Shown: piece by piece, positions 5,073 to 6,113 of the stretch | How the letters are laid out: each line of letters begins with the position of its first letter | Position numbering within the stretch: the stretch's first letter is position 1 | Assembly (NCBI GenBank): GCA_002342225.1 | Contig: DDPO01000041.1 | Coordinates: 11,541 to 17,653 of the forward strand | Origin: Bdellovibrionaceae bacterium UBA2466 | GTDB taxonomy: Bacteria > Bdellovibrionota > FAC87 > UBA2466 | Direction of reading: 5' to 3' | DNA: 6,113 bases | The notes under the pieces: model-generated | The model's database searches: none | Told to the model about the DNA's origin: nothing | The model's input: the letters and a program-made list of their open reading frames with translations, nothing else | Program-made: the position numbers and the translations under genes

Positions 5073-5124
5073 AAGGGGTTTTATCTTAAGCTAAAGCCTA
5101 AGATAAAACCCCTTCTCTTTTTTA
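5073..5124 (+). terminator. Strong rho-independent terminator, plus strand
   Basis: Arms AAGGGGTTTTATCTTA (5073-5088) and TAAGATAAAACCCCTT (5099-5114) are perfectly complementary over 16 bp. The 10-nt loop itself contains GCT-AA-AGC. CTCTTTTTTAT follows on the plus strand. The left flank offers only four A residues, so the signal is oriented plus. It lies more than 360 bp after the SH3-barrel gene, too far to be simply that gene's terminator, which supports a separate transcript just upstream. Confidence 0.92.
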
Positions 5125-5136
5125 TAGAGCTCTTAC

Positions 5137-5164
5137 TTGTCCTTCAAAGAATCATGACTATTAT
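5137..5164 (+). promoter_or_regulatory. Candidate sigma-70-type promoter of the DnaJ gene
   Basis: TTGTCC (5137-5142) and TATTAT (5159-5164) are 16 bp apart; the -10 matches 5 of 6 and the -35 about 3 of 6. The predicted +1 at about 5171 falls one base before the ATG at 5172, so the mRNA would be leaderless, in agreement with the lack of a Shine-Dalgarno. It lies just after the terminator, giving this gene its own transcription. Confidence 0.45.
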
Positions 5165-5174
5165 TTAAGTCATG
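5153..5174. repeat. Inverted repeat spanning -10 and start codon of the DnaJ gene
   Basis: CATGACT (5153-5159) and AGTCATG (5168-5174) are perfect 7-bp arms around an 8-bp AT spacer. The right arm ends in the ATG start codon and the spacer contains most of the TATTAT -10. It could be an operator or, if transcription starts further upstream, a hairpin hiding the start codon. It is not the CIRCE element (TTAGCACTC-N9-GAGTGCTAA). Confidence 0.55.
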
Positions 5175-6110
5175 GATAAAGATCTTTATGAAGTTTTAGG
5201 CGTTAAGAAAAGCGCCACCGAGTCAGAAATCAGAAAAGCCTTTTTAAAGTTAGCTAAAAAGTACCATCCCGATGTTAATCCCAACGATAAAGTAGCTGAG
5301 CAAAAGTTTAAAGAAGTTAACTTAGCCTATGAAGTATTGAAAGATGCCAAGAAACGTCAACATTACGATCAAATGAAGGCGATGGGAGCTAATCCTTTTG
5401 CTCAAGGGGCTGGGCGGGCAGCTGGCTGGGCCGGAGGGCCTGGAATGGGGCCTCAAGATTTTTCTGATCTTGGCTTAGGTGATCTCTTTGAGGAGATATT
5501 TAATTCCGGGGCTTTTGGTGGGAGAGCGTCTCAACGCAGAAGGGGTACTGCGGGGCCCTTTGGTGGCGGTTTTTCCCAAAAAGGAGCAGACAGGGAAGCT
5601 GGAATTTCCATATCGTTGGTCGAAGCGGCTAATGGCGGCGAAAAACTGATTGAGTTCAATGATGGTAGAAAGTTGAGTGTCAAAATCCCCGAAGGAATAG
5701 AATCAGGGACAAAAATTAAGTTGTCGGGTCAGGGTGATAAGGGAATATCGGGCGGGCCCAGTGGAGATCTGATTTTAAATGTTGAAATTCTACCGCACCC
5801 TTACTTTGTTAGGGAGAAAAGCAATATTATTTTAAAGCTGCCTGTTTCATTCCCTGAAGTAGTGCTCGGAACTGAAGTTGAAGTTCCTACATTGAGAGGA
5901 AAAGTTCACTTAAAAATTCCGAAGGGAGTTTCGAGTGGACAAAGACTCAAATTGGCTGGAAAAGGAATTCGCTCAACAAAAACGGGTCAAAAGGGTGATC
6001 AGTTTGTTGAAATTCAGATTAAAATTCCCAAAGAAATTTCTAAAGCCTATGAAGAGGCGGCTGAAAAATTGAAATCTGAATTTTTTGATCCGAGGTCCAA
6101 TCTCTTTTAG
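5172..6110 (+). CDS. CbpA-type (class B) DnaJ co-chaperone
   Basis: A complete 312-residue J-domain protein that stimulates DnaK ATPase and delivers unfolded clients in the cytosol. The J domain (about 3-70) has LYEVLGV, helix [18 protein letters not shown] with HPD at 32-34, and [15 protein letters not shown] Gly/Phe-rich segment follows (about 73-140, [31 protein letters not shown]), containing LGDLFEEIF as in CbpA. The two client-binding beta domains include [28 protein letters not shown] (about 166-193), [16 protein letters not shown] and [25 protein letters not shown]. The four CxxCxGxG zinc repeats of DnaJ are absent, so it is class B like CbpA (306 residues), not DnaJ proper. The C-terminal [14 protein letters not shown] fits the dimerisation helix. 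No SD precedes the ATG (ATTTAAGTC); see the promoter and inverted repeat. No CbpM modulator or DnaK gene is seen, and only three bases follow the stop codon. Confidence 0.92.
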   Translation: MDKDLYEVLGVKKSATESEIRKAFLKLAKKYHPDVNPNDKVAEQKFKEVNLAYEVLKDAKKRQHYDQMKAMGANPFAQGAGRAAGWAGGPGMGPQDFSDLGLGDLFEEIFNSGAFGGRASQRRRGTAGPFGGGFSQKGADREAGISISLVEAANGGEKLIEFNDGRKLSVKIPEGIESGTKIKLSGQGDKGISGGPSGDLILNVEILPHPYFVREKSNIILKLPVSFPEVVLGTEVEVPTLRGKVHLKIPKGVSSGQRLKLAGKGIRSTKTGQKGDQFVEIQIKIPKEISKAYEEAAEKLKSEFFDPRSNLF

Positions 6111-6113
6111 TGG

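Larger units (their letters stand above)
4919..5124 (+). ncRNA. Candidate sigma-54-dependent small RNA with four CAACUWGAA repeats
   Basis: The predicted transcript runs from the sigma-54 start near 4919 to the T-tract of the terminator at 5124, about 205 nt. It has no substantial ORF: the only ATG-led frame with a possible leader role is the 9-codon 4938-4967 (MKETAGKNN), whose ribosome site is poor. The body is A-rich and looks mostly unpaired. It carries four near-identical 9-mers at 23-26-nt spacing, and the 3' end is a long perfect hairpin plus U-run. Repeated short motifs in an unpaired RNA recall protein-sequestering or multi-target RNAs such as CsrB or Qrr, but the motif is not the GGA of CsrB and I recognise no known family. 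An alternative is a long 5' leader of the DnaJ gene with the hairpin as attenuator. Expression is unproven. Confidence 0.45.

Noticed and set aside
5153..5174. CIRCE/HrcA operator before the chaperone gene
   Set aside because: The arms CATGACT/AGTCATG do not match TTAGCACTC-N9-GAGTGCTAA.

Overview
The window reads as chromosomal DNA of a Gram-negative bacterium. A secreted protein with a C-terminal outer-membrane-type beta-barrel implies an outer membrane. The DNA is moderately AT-rich, and several genes appear to start without a Shine-Dalgarno sequence. The gene mix (ABC-F ATPase, Spx/ArsC-like protein, stand-alone CoaC-like flavoprotein, TRAM/Fe-S RNA methyltransferase, SH3-barrel protein, CbpA-type DnaJ) would suit a predatory or delta-proteobacterial relative such as Bdellovibrionota. 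That placement is inference: no taxonomic marker is present. There is no insertion sequence, phage gene, CRISPR array, tRNA or rRNA.

Left part (1-1920), all minus strand. The window opens inside the N-terminal end of a YbiT-like ABC-F ATPase. Upstream of it lies a 294-residue cytosolic protein of unknown function. Next comes a 229-bp intergenic region holding a candidate sigma-54 promoter for the unknown gene, a 17-bp near-perfect palindrome at enhancer distance, and a strong terminator. The terminator serves the 136-residue ArsC/Spx-like thioredoxin-fold protein with a CTQC motif.

Middle (2086-4707), plus strand. A CoaC-like (HFCD) flavoprotein without a CoaB domain is followed after one base by an RlmD/RumA-type m5U RNA methyltransferase. 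The next gene encodes a secreted SH3-domain plus beta-barrel protein. Its N-terminal signal region is encoded out of frame inside the last part of the methyltransferase gene. These three look like one transcription unit.

Right part (4708-6113). A 464-bp gap without a convincing protein gene carries a plausible sigma-54 promoter (TGGCAT...CTGCA, GG and GC 10 bp apart). About 40 bp after the predicted start come four regularly spaced copies of CAACTWGAA, then a perfect 16-bp-stem terminator with a T-tract in plus orientation. I read this as a candidate sigma-54-dependent small RNA of roughly 205 nt, the most novel-looking item here. It is followed by a CbpA-type DnaJ co-chaperone whose start codon lies in an inverted repeat and whose predicted promoter would give a leaderless mRNA.

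Taken together, the genes concern translation and RNA modification (ABC-F, RlmD), thiol or flavin chemistry (ArsC/Spx-like, HFCD), the envelope (SH3-barrel) and protein folding (DnaJ). No single pathway joins them. The unusual content is regulatory: two sigma-54-like sites, the repeat-bearing RNA candidate, and repeated SD-less starts.
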